Shown here piece by piece: positions 1-14,420 of a stretch of 64,000 nt of DNA. Made by a program: the position numbers and the translations under genes. The number at the start of each line of letters is the position of its first letter. Position 1 is the first letter of the stretch. Below the pieces are notes generated by a model. The model saw only the letters and a list, made by a program, of their open reading frames with translations, searched no databases and was not told the origin of the DNA. This DNA comes from Mariannaea sp. PMI_226 (taxonomy: Eukaryota; Ascomycota; Sordariomycetes; Hypocreales; Nectriaceae): assembly GCA_024336345.1 (NCBI GenBank), contig JANFOG010000001.1:1-64000 (forward strand). The letters are read 5' to 3'.

Positions 1-3000
1 AAAGGCAATTTAGGCCCTAATAATAAATTCATATTTAATATCTTTTTTAATTAATTTAATAAGGGATATTATTATTTTTTTAAAATTCTTAAGAAACTTT
101 TAATAATAATTAGCAAATTCTAAAAAGGTTTATACTTCCTTAACTATTATTAATTTTAATTAATTTTAATTATTAATATTTTCTTAAAGTCTATCCTTAT
201 CTTATTATAAAAAATATAATATTTTAAAAAATCTATTTTAATAATATAAAAATAACTTTTTTTTAATTTAACTAAAAGCTTTATATTTTATAATATTTAT
301 AATACTTTATAAATATATTTTATATATTTTTCTTTATTATTTAAAAAGATTAGGATATTATCTAAATAGTATATTATAAATATATTAAGCTATTTATATA
401 ATATATTATTAATTATTTATTAAAATATAATTAATATATTAATAAATCTAAAAGGTATAATAAGGTATTTATATAATTTAAACTTTATTTAAAATATAAT
501 TTTCTATTTATATCCTTTTTTAATATAGATTAGGTTATAAGCTCCTTTAAGATTAAATATAATATAATACTTTTTGCTTTATAATTAATCCTTTAGTTCC
601 TTAATTAGGGGTAATAATATTCTATTTATAACTATTATATTATTAAGCCTATAATAATTTATAACTAATTAAAGTTTATTATTTTTTTTAAAAATAAATA
701 TAATTAAATATTTTATTAATAATTTTAATATTTTAATATATTTTTTTCTTAATATTTTATTAAGATATTCCTTAAATATTTAAAGCTATACTTTATTAAG
801 ATTATAGATTTTATAAAATATAAATATTATTCTATCTTTTAATTATATCTTATAATCCTATTAACTATATTCTAATAATCCTATCTTAAGTTCTTTTATA
901 AAAAATTACTTATAGATCTAATATTAGGGTAGAACATTCTTAAATCTTCCTTCCTTAATATTTAATATCTTAATTCTTTTCTTAAAGTCTTTATTTATTT
1001 ATATAAATATTTTCTTAAAAAATATAATAATCTTTTATATATAATTTTTTAATTCTTTAATTTATTTATATTATATTCCTATGGATATAGGAGAGTTTGC
1101 TAATTCCTTAGCTTAACTTCCTCCATCCTTATTAATAGGGCCTTAAGATCTTATATTCTTTATTAAATTATCTTTTTAATTACTAATCACATTACCTTAA
1201 AAGGCTTATATCTAATTAATATATTAATTAATTAATAAATTAAATTAATCTAATTATAAATACTTAAAAACTATATTATATTCTCTAAAATCTATAATAT
1301 TAAATTCTTTACTTTATATTTCTTTTTAAATAATAACTTTTAGTTAATCAATCTATTAATTAATCTATCTATTTTTATAAAAAAAGGCATTTTATTTTAT
1401 ATTAGATATTTCATAAGGATATTCCTTATCCTTTTATAATAATATTAAATTATTAACCACCTATAAGCTAATGGCATTTATATTTACTCTACTATTTAGC
1501 AATATAATTAACTATTCTCCTTTAATTCATATTTATAATATCATTCTACATTATATTTATAATATACTAAATTATTTTATATTCTTTAGAGCCTTTTGTT
1601 AATTTCCCTAAATCTACTTTAGCTATTCCTATTATTCTTCTATAGGGGGCAATCCTTATTTTTTAATTTCTTTTTAAAAACTTAGATTTTCTTAATTAAT
1701 ATAATTATTTAAATAATAATTTTTTAAAACCTTCTTTTTATAAATCTTTATATTTTATAATCTCTTTTAATATACTATATTGCAATCTTTACTTTTAGAT
1801 AATATTAACATCCTCTATATAAACAATCTATTAGGCTAATATTATTTTTATATTCTTCTAAAAATATATATTCTAATTATTCAAACTAGATTATATTAAT
1901 ATTATAATATTATTTATTTATTTTATAATCTTTTAGCTCTTTTTATAGATTATATCTTTAGGGACTTGGATTAAGAATGTATTATTAAGTATTTTTTCCT
2001 TTATATATATAATATATTTATAATAGATATATAATACCTATAAAATAGCAATATATTTATTATTATTTACTTTTATTTTTCTATTATTATCCTTTCTCTA
2101 TTTAAGAGTTTTATTATTTTCCACTACTTTATAATATAAAATAATATAAATATAGATTCTATTATACCATCCTTCTAGTCCTAAACTCAATCAGGTTATA
2201 GCTAATTCTCTTGTAATTCATTTCTTATTATTACTAGATTCTCCCAATTAGATGCTTCCTTTCTTCTTTACTTAAAATAGCTTAAGTATAATTTTCCAAA
2301 TTATATTTTCTTCTTCTCCTAAATATATATCTTATTCCACACTAATTATACTAAAAGTATTATATCTTTTTATAATAATAATAATTTATTTATCCTATTT
2401 AGATTATTATAAGGGTCCTTTATCTATAAAATCCTTTAAGTAGATATCTTTTTATTAAATTAGCAATCCTAAATAGCAAGTTTATATTACTTCTTCTTAT
2501 ATAAGATAAGGTATTTATTAAAGTCTTTAGTATATAATATTATATTTTTTAATTTTTATTATAAAGATATTATTAATATTATTAAGGTTAATATTTAATA
2601 TATATCTTTTCTCTTTATATATTATTATTAATTTCTTAATATTATTTTTTAAATTTTAGTATTTCTCTAATAATAAAACTAATATCTATTGGGGATTATT
2701 ATTATTTATAATTAGAGCATAAGGCCTTAATATTATATATTATATACTAATTATTCTATTATTATATTTTTGTATTTATATTTATATTTCCATTTAGTAC
2801 TTTATGGTAATTACTTTAATTTCGTTTTTATAGAAATTATTACTAAATAGGTATACTATTTCTAATAATATTCCTTCTATATTATATCTAAAGCATATTA
2901 TAATTAAAGTCTTACTGTTTCTAATAAGGCAGACTAATTTATAGTTTTTTAATACTAGCTTCTATTTAATTAGAGGTTCCCTAAAAATTCATTTTTTTAC

Positions 3001-5450
3001 TATAACTTCCAATAGGCATAATTTATAATCTATTCCTTTTTCTTTATAAACTTAATATATTATCTATATTACTATACATTCTAGTATTTTAATTATAAGT
3101 ATTTTTTATATTTATTATTTTCTTTCTTTTAATTAATATAGGATTTCTTAAACTATTCTTCCTTCTTAGATATAAAATTATCTAATAGGTTCTAGGATAA
3201 TAAGGTATTTATTGTATTTTTTATAATAATTAAAGCCACTTAAGAAGTATTTCGGGCATTTACCATTTTCCTTCCTAGTGGGGTAATAACATAATAGTAC
3301 TTTAATAAATATTATAGTTTTATTATTATAATAGCTAAACGCTTAGTAAAAACAATTATATCCTCCTTTTGCAACTTCTCCTAAATTAATAGCTTCTTTA
3401 ATTAAAAAATTTAGTTTGAAAAATATATATTTTGGGTGATTTCTTAAATAATTAGGGTATTCTAAATTCAATTAAGAAATTGGAATATTTTAGTATTCTT
3501 TATTTTACAATTTTCTTATTATATCTAGAATTATTATGCCCCAATTATGCTAATATTTATTAATTTTATAAACTCATTTTATTATAATTCTATATATAAC
3601 TTTCCTAATAGATATTCCTATTATTTATTAATTGGTTATTCTTTTTTTAATCTTATTTTCAAATTTATCCAATTTATTATATAAATTTGTTTATTTAGCT
3701 ATTTATATAATGAGGGTTATAATAAGCTATTTAACAATTTAAACGCCTTCTTACTTATTAATAATATTTAGATTCTTCCTACCTTTTGGAACTTATCTAA
3801 AGGGCTTCTCCCTTTTTGATTTCTTATAATCTCAGGCTATATATCCAAATTAATCATAATTAAAACATTTAACCTTAGTTATATCCCATTTTTGGGTAAT
3901 ACTAAATTCTATTAATCCTAAGTCTATTTTATAAAAGGTTTATATATTTCTTTTTTATCCTTAGTTCAAAGAATATTAATAATTTCCATATTATTTAGGC
4001 TTCTATAAGCTTTTATTACTTTATTCCTTTTTAATATATCTTTTGAATTGTTAGTTATTAATCTTAATAGCTAATTATACTAATTTACTAAAGGTAGTAG
4101 GTTTACTTCTTCCTATTATAGCATCTTTAACAATATCTTTCAGTCCCTTATAATAGACTATTATAAAGGCTTCTTCTCCTTAATTAAGTTAAAACATTAG
4201 GTTTCTAAATTCCACAATATATATTAAGGCAGATCCTCATTATTTAAGCTTATTAATAGCCATTTCTACTACTTATTTCTTATCTATATTTCTAAATGCT
4301 CCTTTAAGTTCTGATTTAAAAACATCATAATAGTTATAAATATTCTTAATGCCTTAATTACATTCTTCCGGTTTATTATTAATATAATTGCTTATAATAA
4401 ATTTAAACCATTATAATACCCTACCTTTAAGGAATATTATTATATATTATACCTTATCTTTATCTATAGTAAATTAAGATAAGAAGTATATATAATAGGC
4501 TTTAAGTTAGGTAAGAAATTTTTAGAGGTTTGCTATATCTTTATTATATATAGGAAGCAGATTGGATTTAAAGACCTCTCCTAGGTCTTTTCCTTATCCA
4601 ATGTTGGAAATAATAATATTAATATTATCTATAATCATTATAGTATTCTTAATTATTTTTTCTCTAATAATATTGGTCTTAATATTAATATCTTATAATT
4701 ATATAAAGAGTTAGTTAATTTGCTTATTTAAATTTGCTTTATTATTTTAGCTTATATTAATAAGGTTATTTATTTACATCCTAAGTAAATTAATTTACTT
4801 TTTTAATATATTATTTTTTATATTAAGTTTTAAAACTGCTTTTTAATAAAAGGAAGGGGTAATCTTCTTTATTTTATCTTCACTATTAATATCCATAATA
4901 TTGCTATCCTTTCTAATAATAATAACTTTCTTATTGCTAGTAGAGCTAAATAAAGTGATAGGGGCTATTTTAATAGTTTAATATTATTTAATAAATAATA
5001 TATACTTATTTAAATAGAAGCATTTCAATATACTTAAAGTAATAATAATAACTCTAAATAAGAGCTTTTAATATATAATAGTCTAATTAATTCCTAAGTG
5101 ATAAACCAAATTGCAATAGGTTTATATTAGCAAAGAGTATTAAGGAGACTCTTAATATAGTTATTAGGGGCATTAATAGGCATATTACTAGATATTATAT
5201 TTAATAATATATAAATAGATTATAATAATGAAATTATATTAAAAGCTAAATAGATTATTTAATAATAATAATTGTAATTTATATATTAAGTGAATAATAT
5301 GAATCTAAGGTGAATCCAAAATGGTTTATAATAGGTTTAAGTGAACTTAAGGTAAACTTATAAGAGTTTATTAATTAATTTATAGTTAAGTTAATGTTGA
5401 TTGGTAAGGAAATTGTGGGGGCCCTATGCACATGATCTAGGCTGACTTAG
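1..5450 (-). mobile_element. RIP-degraded gypsy/Ty3 retrotransposon, minus strand, cut by the left window edge
   Basis: Read on the minus strand, this AT-rich stretch still shows the gypsy gag-pol order. A Gag zinc knuckle lies near 3841-3880 (a CxxC-x4-H-x4-C pattern in which C and H codons have become Y and Q codons have become stops). Reverse transcriptase lies at about 20-690. RNase H, integrase and the 3' LTR would lie beyond the window. Codon changes are of the CAA/CGA to TAA and TGC to TAT type, as expected from RIP. The 5' end is placed near 5450 only because coding traces stop before it and a less mutated stretch with a GC-rich core (about 5385-5450) follows. I could not identify an LTR pair, so the right boundary is a guess. 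Confidence 0.75.
20..690 (-). pseudogene. Gypsy-type reverse transcriptase remnant
   Basis: Minus-strand translation keeps the gypsy RT signature in order. At about 650-690 there is a VDYRRLNN-like block. At 575-640 there is an NRYPLPLIEEL-like block, read as NRILLPLIKEL. At about 480-560 there is LDLKGAYNLI, seen as LILKGAYNLI, followed by MPFGLTNAP-like residues. The YLDDILIF active-site block, seen as YLDNILIF, lies at about 347-375. Sequence after this matches the RT connection region up to the window edge. Stops and D-to-N type changes throughout are G:C to A:T transitions. The copy is non-functional. Confidence 0.82.
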
Positions 5451-6493
5451 GATATGATAAATTAAGGTATTTATTATTTCTTTTTAAAAATTAGTATTAT
5501 TTATATAATTAAATAAATTTTAATTTAAACAAATTAATAAATAAAAATTCTTTTAATATATTTTAAATAATAATATTTAATATATAATTAATATATTAAA
5601 TATTTTTTATAAATTATTTATTAATAGTTTTTTATATAAATATCTTTATATATATTTATAAAGTAATTATTATTAATTATATTATTTTTAGTAATATTAA
5701 TTAAATAAATTAGCTTAAAAGTTATATATATATATATATAATTAAATATATTTTAAATAATTAAATTAAAATATATTAATAAGGAATTTAAAAATTCCTT
5801 ATATATATATATATTAATATTATATTTAATTAATTTATTAAATTTTATTTAATTATTAATATATATTTAAAATAAATATAAAAATGAGGATATTAATTTA
5901 TTAATTAGCTAATATTTTAATTTAAAATTAGGATTTATATAAGTTAATATGAGGCTTTAATAAGTATTTTAATTATTTATTATTAAATATTATAAGCTAA
6001 GGAAAATAACTTTAATATTTTAATATTTTTAAAAAGGAAAATATATTTATTATTTAAAAAGAGAGGTTATCTTTCATAAGAAAATATATAATTTTATTTA
6101 AAGCCTTTTCTTTTTTAAAAACTATATCCTTTTCTCTAGTTTTTTTATTTTAAATATTTAAATTAAAGAAATCTAATTTATTAAGACTAAAAGGAAATTT
6201 AAACTTTAAATAAAGTTAGTAAATAAATAAATATATATATATATATATATATAAATAACTTATTTCTTTTTTTTAGTTTTTTTACTTTTATATTATAAGT
6301 AATATTAAGATATTTAAATTAATAATATTATTAAAAACTAAATAATAAAAACTTTTTAATTATAATAATAATTAAATAATTATAATTAATAAAGAATTAA
6401 TATATATATATACTTTATATATTTAATTTATATTTTTCATTTTTAATTTTAAATAATAAATAATAAATAAATAAATTCTCTTTAAAAATATAA
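5451..6493. other. AT-rich stretch without recognisable content
   Basis: Very AT-rich sequence with short TA dinucleotide runs (about 5727-5742 and 6233-6252). I see no coding remnant. It separates the minus-strand gypsy remnant from the LTR of the next element and may be decayed repeat sequence. Confidence 0.6.
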
Positions 6494-6685
6494 TATAATA
6501 GGGCAAATAGGTCGCCGACCCTTCGCTAAGGTTTAGCTATAGTTTTATTATAACAACCCTTCATATTTATATAATATTAGCAAAATCCTTAAAGCTATAA
6601 GCTTTAGTCTTAGAATATAGCTATTAATACCTTATTTCTCTATATTTAGTTATTTATAACCCTATAATCTATTTTCCTTATAATA
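6494..6685 (+). repeat. 5' LTR of gypsy element
   Basis: About 192 bp that recur as a direct repeat at 13069-13260 with the same length and no indel from the GGG at 6501/13076 to the end. The first differences are C/T or G/A: GGGCAAAT versus GGGTAAAT, GTCGCCGAC versus GTTGCTAAC. The repeat ends TTCCTTATAATA in both copies, and the start is certain to about 3 bp. An ancestral TGTTATAACA...TTATAACA terminus is plausible but inferred. Confidence 0.9.
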
Positions 6686-8559
6686 ATTCTAAAGCTTCTC
6701 CTTATAGCTATCTATAAATAAAATAGTACTAAATAGATAATAAAATATAGGCAAACTAATGCTAAAAGCACCATTTAATATTATAATAAAAATCTTTAAG
6801 GATATCACTTAATAAAATATTATTTAAAAAATTACTACTATTTCTAATAACTTTAGCCAAAAAGGCATAAACCTAATTTAATAATAATAAGCTATTTATA
6901 ATTATATTTAATAGCTTAAGATACTAAAGGAATTATATAAATAAGAAATGGCTTTATTAAAGGAGATTAATAGTATTATACCTAGCGAATTAGTAGTAAG
7001 AATTTAGCAATTTTCTTATTTATTTAATTTAAATAATAATAGAGAAATCTAAATTAGCAACATTCTCTATTTATTATACTTAATAACCTTATGAAAATAT
7101 AATAATTAATTTAGTAATTTATAATAGGTATTTATTAAAATAATGAAATAATATAACTTTAAGAAAATCCTTTTAGTATTAAATAATATAAATAATAAAT
7201 TTAGGGCAAGATAGGACTAATATCTTAATAAATAAGATAATTAAGATTAAGGAAATTTTAAAGATAATTAGGAGTTTTTTAAATAATAGATTTTAGTGCT
7301 TATTAGGGATCCTAACAATTGGGAATCTTTATTAATAAGGTAATTAGAAAATACTTAATAATATAATAGGTAATTATCTTTTAATTTTTATATTTATTTT
7401 AATTTATTAAAGAAATATTTTAAAACACCCCCTAAAAAACAATAGGCACTATCCTTTTATATTAAACTTTAAAATTAATTATAAGATTATATTAATCTCT
7501 ATAATCTAATTTTACTAAAAATCTATAAAGATATAGTAATTTTAGCTATTAAATATTAAGACTTTATACCCTATAAGTAAAAATACTATCTTTTAAAAAA
7601 AGATTAATATAATTTTTTTAAAAATTTATAATAAAATTATATTAATTTACCTAAAAATAGTTAATAGAATAATAGACTATTATTTATAATTTAAAAAGGC
7701 TTATATATTAAGAATAATTTTTAATAATTATAATATTTTTATTATAATAATAAAAATCATTTATAAGATTAATATTTATAGCTCTTAATAAAGAAAAAGG
7801 GAAATAATAAATAGTTAGGGTACTTACCTTATTACTAGCTATATATATTTAAATTAAGGCAGCTATTTAATTTTATATTAATATAATAATAATAGGGTAA
7901 AACCCTATTAAAATATATATAGATTTTAATATTTATACTAAAATAGACCTAATTAGTAAGATCTTTATATAATAATAAGGCCTTTAATAAAATAAAGTTA
8001 AGGGGCTTAATTTAAAGGCTATAGGAAGGCTTAAAATCCCTATTTATAATATATAGGAAGTCCCCTTTATAATAATTAACTTTTTTAATATTACCTAATC
8101 CTTTATATAACTTTATATTAATATTAATAGGGATCTAAATCCTTAAGGAAGTTTTATATTATTATTATAAATTACTTTAAAATATTAATATATTTATTTA
8201 TTTTTAAATTAATAATAGTAATTTAAATAAGATCTTAAGAAAATTAAAATCCTTAAAACCTTAATCTTTATAAAATATTATTAAAATACGATTATAATTT
8301 ATTATATATTAACTATACTAAAGCCCTTCCTATTGTTTAATAAAAAATAGGCAAATATTTAGGGAAAATATACTATCCCTATAAAATTATAAAACTTTAA
8401 TAATATCTTTAAAATTAAGAATTTAAATATTCTACCTAAATATAAAATTATAAATTATATTATTAACCTTCTATTTAATTAAATATTATTATATAGCCCT
8501 ATTTATTTACTATTCTTTATTAAATTAATAGAATTATAGGGATATCTTAATAAAAGCCT

Positions 8560-11500
8560 GGCAAATAATTATATATACTTTTTTAAAAGCCTAACTAAAG
8601 CTCTTATTTTATTTATCTTTAAGAAGAATAGAAACTTATAGCTCTATATTAATTATTAAGGGCTTAATAAGATTATAAAGAAAAATTATTATTCTTTATT
8701 CTTAATTTTAAAAATCCTAAATTAAATATTAAAAGCTATTTATTTTATAAAAATTAATATTAAAATATTTATTATTATATTTATATTAAAAAAGAAAACA
8801 AATAAAAAACAGCCTTTTATACCAAATATAAGCATTTTAAATATTTAATTATATCTTTTGGATTAATTAATACTTTTGCTACTTTTTAATATTATATTCA
8901 CTAAATATTATAAAGGCTATTAAATACTATTTATATAATATATCTAGATAATATCCTCATTTTCTCTAAAGGCCACAAAATATATATATAATATATATAG
9001 AAAGTCTTAAAGTAATTAAAAGAAGCTAAGCTTTATACTAAACCCTTAAAATATAAGTTTTACTAAAATAAGATTAAGTTTCTAGGCTATATTCTATTAA
9101 ATATTAGCATTTTAATAAACCTTAAGAGAATAAAAATAATTATTTTATAAAAAGAGCTAAAAATCTATTAAGAAATCCAAATCTTTTTAGAATTTTATAA
9201 CTTTTATTAAAGATTTATTTATAATTATTTATATCTTATAATGCTATTATATATATTCCTAAAAGAAAGTTATAATAGCAAAAAGCCTAGGGTAATTACC
9301 CTTATAAATACCAAAAGATTAGTATTTATTTAGCTAAAAGCCGCCTTTTAGAAAGCACTATTATTATAATATTATAATCTATAAATACCAATTTAAATTA
9401 AGATAGATATATTAAAATTTATAATAATAGGAATAATCTTATAATCTAATAATAAAGGGAAATATTACCCTATTGCCTTTTAATTATAAAAGTTTAATAA
9501 AACTAAATTAAATTATAATATATTAAATTAAAAAATATTAGCTATTATTAAATTATTTAAATATTAATAATATTATATTAAAGAGGCAATAAACCGTATA
9601 GAAATTTATTTAGATTATTAAAATTTATAATTATTTATAAAATAATTAAAATTAAATAATAAATAGGCAAAATAATATATATATTTAATACTATTTAACT
9701 TTATAATTAAATATTATATAGATAAAAGCAATTTTATAAATCCCCTTTTAAAAAAGCTAGAATATAAGGCTAAAGAGGTTATAAATATTTATTTATTATC
9801 TCCTTTATAATAATAGCTTATATAATAAATAAACTATAATAAGGCCAAAGGAAAAGATAAATATAATAAAATATCTTTATAAAATAAGAGGCTTTAGATT
9901 TATAATTAGTTTAAATATAATAAAATATCTTTAGGAAAGGAATATACCCTGATTTATAGTATATATAATAAAATATCTTTAAGAATTAAGGAGATCTAAA
10001 TATATAATTAGTAAAATAATAGTGAAAATGCTTTATATAGTAATTATTAAATAGATTAGACTTATAAGAAAATTGGTTATAAATAATTTATCTTAAGGCA
10101 AAAGGTAAGAGAGGCTCTATATTAAGAAGCTATATATAATCTTAATATATTCTAGCCCCTAATAGACTAAATTAAGAAAGTATAAAAATAAAACCTAAAG
10201 TATAAATAGTAAATTATTAATAAAAAATAATTAAAAAATTAGGGAAAATCCCTTATTTAGTTAATAAACCCAAAAGATATCCTAATATATAAAAACTATA
10301 TTTTTATTCAAAAGAAAACTACCTTTAAGATTAAGTTTTTATAGCTATTTTATAATAACCCTTTAATTAAATATTTTAAAATAGAAAGAATAATTAAACT
10401 TATTTATAGAAAATTCTACTAATATTATATTAATTAAAATATAAGAGAATATATTTAAGGTTATAATATATATTAAGGTGTGGTTATATAAAGGCATTAG
10501 TTCTATAAATGCTTTAAATCCCTATTAATATTTTAATAATTTATAAATAAACTATCTATAGATTTTATAATTAAACTATTTTTAATAATATAAAAAGAGA
10601 AAAAATTAATATTATTTTTATTATTATAAATAGATTTATAAAATTTATACTATTCTTCTCTATTAATATAATAATAAATGCTATTAATTTAGCCTCCTTT
10701 ATTTATATAGAGGTTAAGCTAAAATATAGAATGTTAAAAGGTATTATCTTTAATAAAGGTTTATATTTATAAGTAAATTCTAATTAAAAGTCTATTTCTA
10801 TAATAAGATAAAATAGAGGCTTTTAATAGCATTTTACCCTTAAATTAATAAATAAATGAAATAGACTAATTAGGTCCTAAAATATTATTTATATTACTTT
10901 ATTAATAAGGTATAGATTATATAGTTAGTATTATTATAAATAGTTTAATTTATATATAATAATATAAGGAATATTATTATAGGTATATTGCTTTTTTAAG
11001 TATTTATAGAATATTATTTAAAGCTTTATATTAATATTAAGAATAATATTATAAAGGGTAAGGTCTTTAAAATAATAATTAGAATAGCTAAATTAGTAGA
11101 GTTATAAAAGATAATGAGGAATTATTAGCAAAATGCTATTAAAAGGTAAGTAAAATATTATAATAAATATTATAAAGAACTAATTCTTAAGAAGGGCAAT
11201 CTAATAGGGCTATTAATTAAGAACCTAAGATTAGAAAAAAGAAAATAAAAGTTAGTATTTTACTTTATAGAGCTTTTTAACTTCTAAAGATTATAAGGAA
11301 ATAAACTTATAAACTAATACTTTTTAAAAAATATAAATAATTATATAATGTGTTTTATATTAGCCTTCTAGAGCTATAAAAGCTATAATAAGGAGCTAGT
11401 AAATAGCTATTAATATTAAACCTAAAAGAAGATAAAGGTAAATAGAAAATAAAAGAAATAAAAAGGAAAAAGCCTTTTAAGGCTAAATATACTTTTTAAT

Positions 11501-11640
11501 TAAATAAAAAAGCTAGCTTATAGAATATAATTAATAGATTATAAAAAGGAATATAATTAATATATAATAAGCTATTTAGAAAATAAAATTATAAAAGAAA
11601 TATAAATAAAAAGATAATAAAATCTTAATAAAGGGGAAGA
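8560..11640 (+). pseudogene. Decayed gypsy pol (RT, RNase H, integrase, chromodomain-like tail)
   Basis: RT: at 8651-8700 the codons read N-Y-stop-G-L-N-K-I-I-K-K-N-Y-Y-S-L, which is DYRGLNKITKKNRYPL after RIP. YLDNILIFSK (YLDD active site) is at 8941-8970. Integrase: a KYRMLKGIIFNKG block near 10720-10765 corresponds to KYGMPKGIVSDRG. An AFYP-stop-INK-stop block at 10828-10860 corresponds to AFHPQTDGQTER. The downstream stretch resembles the chromodomain region of chromoviruses, but more weakly. The frame shifts at least once between the YRGLN and YLDD blocks. No activity is possible. Confidence 0.85.
9859..9985 (+). repeat. Three imperfect tandem copies of a ~50-bp unit inside pol
   Basis: The segment ATAATAAAATATCTTTA appears three times, about 50 bp apart (near 9861, 9915 and 9963), between RNase H and integrase of the plus-strand gypsy element. 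Each copy would encode an NKISL-like peptide, so the repeats were probably part of the original polyprotein rather than a later microsatellite. Confidence 0.6.
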
Positions 11641-13068
11641 TAAAATATAATAAAAGGCAAAAAGCAAAGATTATTATATAAAATTAAAAAGAAATAGCGC
11701 CCTGCCTATAGGCTATAAGAAAATAAAAATAATATAATTAATCTATTTTAAAAGCCTACAAAAGACCAATAATCTATTAATAATTAGCTAGCTTTAATTA
11801 TATATATATAAAATATCCTAAAGGAATATTAAAAGTTAAATAAAAAACTATTTAAATAATAGGCAAAAAGATAGGAAAAGCCCCTAGAAGCTCTATTCTA
11901 GTTTTTAGGTTCTACTTATTAATAATAAAAGCCTACTTAAGGGCTAGGAAGAGCCTATAAATAGCCATTATCTAAATAGCAAAATCTAGATTAATTACCT
12001 AAAGATATTATATTTATATTTTCTTTTATTAAGCTTATAATTATTTATACCCTATTTAATAAATAATTAATAAAAATAAAATAAAAATATATATAAAGAC
12101 TAAATATATATAATTAAAAGTTAGACTAGAAATTTATAATATTAATAATTATTAATATTATAATATATATTATTAATAGATAATAATAGCCTTTTAAAAA
12201 TATAATAAATTAATAATAATAATGTTATTAAGATCTTTATTTTTTATCTTTTGGGCCTTAATAGCCTTAATTAATTTATATTTTAAATAATAGATAAGTT
12301 TAATATAATTAAATGCCTTTAGAAGTGGAAGCAAAAGATTAGCAATTTATATATAAATTATTTAAAAAAAAAAGATAGTTAATCTTCTCTTTATTATTTT
12401 TTTATTATTATTATTAATATTTATATTAATTTTATTAATAATTTACTTAAAAAATACCAAAAGGACATTAAGATTATAAATATCCCTAGTTATTTTTATA
12501 AAGATTTATAATATAATTATTAACTTAATAAAATATAAATAAAAAGGGATAAAATAAAAGGGGATTTATTAGGCTATATATATTGTTTTACTTATTATAT
12601 TATATATAATACTTATTTTAGGTATTATTAAACTTATAATTAATTTTATAATTGTAATATTAAAAATCTTTTATTTTTTTATTAATTTTATAATAGTTTA
12701 TAAATAATAAAGGCATTATAATTTAATTAGAATAATAATAATAAAAGATAAAAATATAATAAAATATTAATAAAAAAATAAAAAATCGAAAATAAAGTAA
12801 AAATATAAATAAGAAAAAATAATAAAAAGCATAATTAAAAGAAGAAGAAAATAAGTAAGTAAAATTATAGTTATATATATACAAAAGGTAGTTTAAATAT
12901 TAATATAAATAAATTATATAGTAGATTAATATTTAAATAGCTAATAAATAGCTATTAATTAAAGCTAAAGATATAATAGCGCTTTAGTATTAATAATATT
13001 AGCATTTGCTCTAAAAACAATCCACAAATGCTATAGTAGAGATTGCCACTTTAGGAGGGGAGGATAGT

Positions 13069-13260
13069 TATAATAGGGTAAATAGGTTGCTAACCCTTTG
13101 CTAAGGTTTAGTTATGGTTTTATTATAATAACCTTTTATATTTATATAATATTAGTAAAATCCTTAAAGCTATAAGCTATAGTCTTAGAATATAGCTACT
13201 AGTACCTTATTTCTCTATGCCTAGCTGCTTATAACCCTATGATCTATTTTCCTTATAATA
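13069..13260 (+). repeat. 3' LTR of gypsy element
   Basis: Direct partner of 6494-6685 and preceded by the purine tract at 13052-13065. It keeps more G at several sites where the 5' copy has A, and more T where the 5' copy has C, so the two LTRs were mutated independently, mainly by transitions. Confidence 0.9.
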
Positions 13261-13470
13261 TATAAGCTTTATAATTTTTATTTTTTTTAAGTAAAAGCTT
13301 TTCTTATTATAATAATTTATATTATAAGAATTAAATATAATAAAGAAAAAAATAACTTAAGAATTAAAAATAAATTTAATAATTTTAATAATAAAAGGTT
13401 AAATATTATTAAAATAATATTTCTTTTTATTAAAAGACTTAAAATAGGTATTAAATATTATTTTATTATA

Positions 13471-13520
13471 AATATAATATAATATAATATAATATAATAT
13501 AATATAATATAATATAATAT
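13471..13520. repeat. AATAT pentanucleotide microsatellite (10 units)
   Basis: Ten uninterrupted copies of AATAT directly downstream of the gypsy element, inside AT-rich DNA. Confidence 0.95.
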
Positions 13521-14388
13521 ATAATATATTATATATTTATTTATTTATTTAATAATATTCTATAGACCTATATAGATAGATAGTGCTTCTATATTATATA
13601 AATAGTAGAAAAACCATATTAACTAAAGCTAGAGGAAAACCTCTATCCTTCCTAAGCGGGCCCGGTGCGGGCCCTATATACTAGCTCTATAGGTTTAAGT
13701 TTTATTTTATAATTAAAGCTAAAATTATATATTATTTTATAGTCAGTAGGCTAATAAGGGTTTATTACTCCTTTTATATAATAGTACTATATACTTGCTA
13801 TATATTTATATTAGGTTTAATACCTTCTATATTATTTCTTTATTTTTTTATTTACTTTATATTCTCTTAATTTTCTATAAATAAGCTTAATATAGATTTT
13901 ATTTATTTAATAATTATGCCTAGCAATATATAGGTTAATAGCTAGTATTATTAATTATATTAGTTTATTATTATTTAGGATATTAATTATTATTTTTTTA
14001 TTTTTTTTTATTTTTTTTTATTAAATTCTATATATTACTTTATCTTTTATTTACATTCACTATATTAACTTAATTACTTTATAAAACATTTTTTAAATAA
14101 ATCTTTATATTTTATATTTCCTTATTATTATTAATTTATTATAATTAACTAATCTTTAATTATATATATTTTATTTCTAAAATAAGCCTAATTTATTTAT
14201 ATATTTATAATTTAATTAACTAGTTTTCTATTATTAATAATAATAAAAAGAATAATAGCTTAATTTAATTTTTAATAATAATATATTTTTATTATATTTT
14301 TATTATAAGCTTATTATTATATCTTTAATCTTATTTACTAGCTCCCCCTTTTTATTAATCTAATTTTATCTATTAAGATAATAATAAG

Positions 14389-14420
<32 letters not shown>

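Larger units (their letters stand above)
6494..13260 (+). mobile_element. Complete but RIP-inactivated gypsy/Ty3 LTR retrotransposon
   Basis: A 6.77-kb element bounded by two ~192-bp direct LTRs. A purine tract, TTAGGAGGGGAGGA, sits at 13052-13065 immediately before the 3' LTR, as a polypurine tract should. Between the LTRs the order is a gag-like region (about 6900-8000), protease region, reverse transcriptase (about 8560-9200), RNase H, integrase (about 10370-11000) and a chromodomain-like tail (about 11280-11640), all on the plus strand. This order defines gypsy/Ty3 (Metaviridae-type) elements. Stops occur every few codons, mostly from CGA, CAA and TGG codons. Target-site duplications cannot be read in the flanking AT-rich DNA. 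Confidence 0.9.

Noticed and set aside
5727..6252. Possible CRISPR-like or centromeric satellite structure from TA-rich repeats
   Set aside because: Only simple TA runs without spaced, conserved repeat units; this is fungal nuclear DNA, where CRISPR arrays are not expected.
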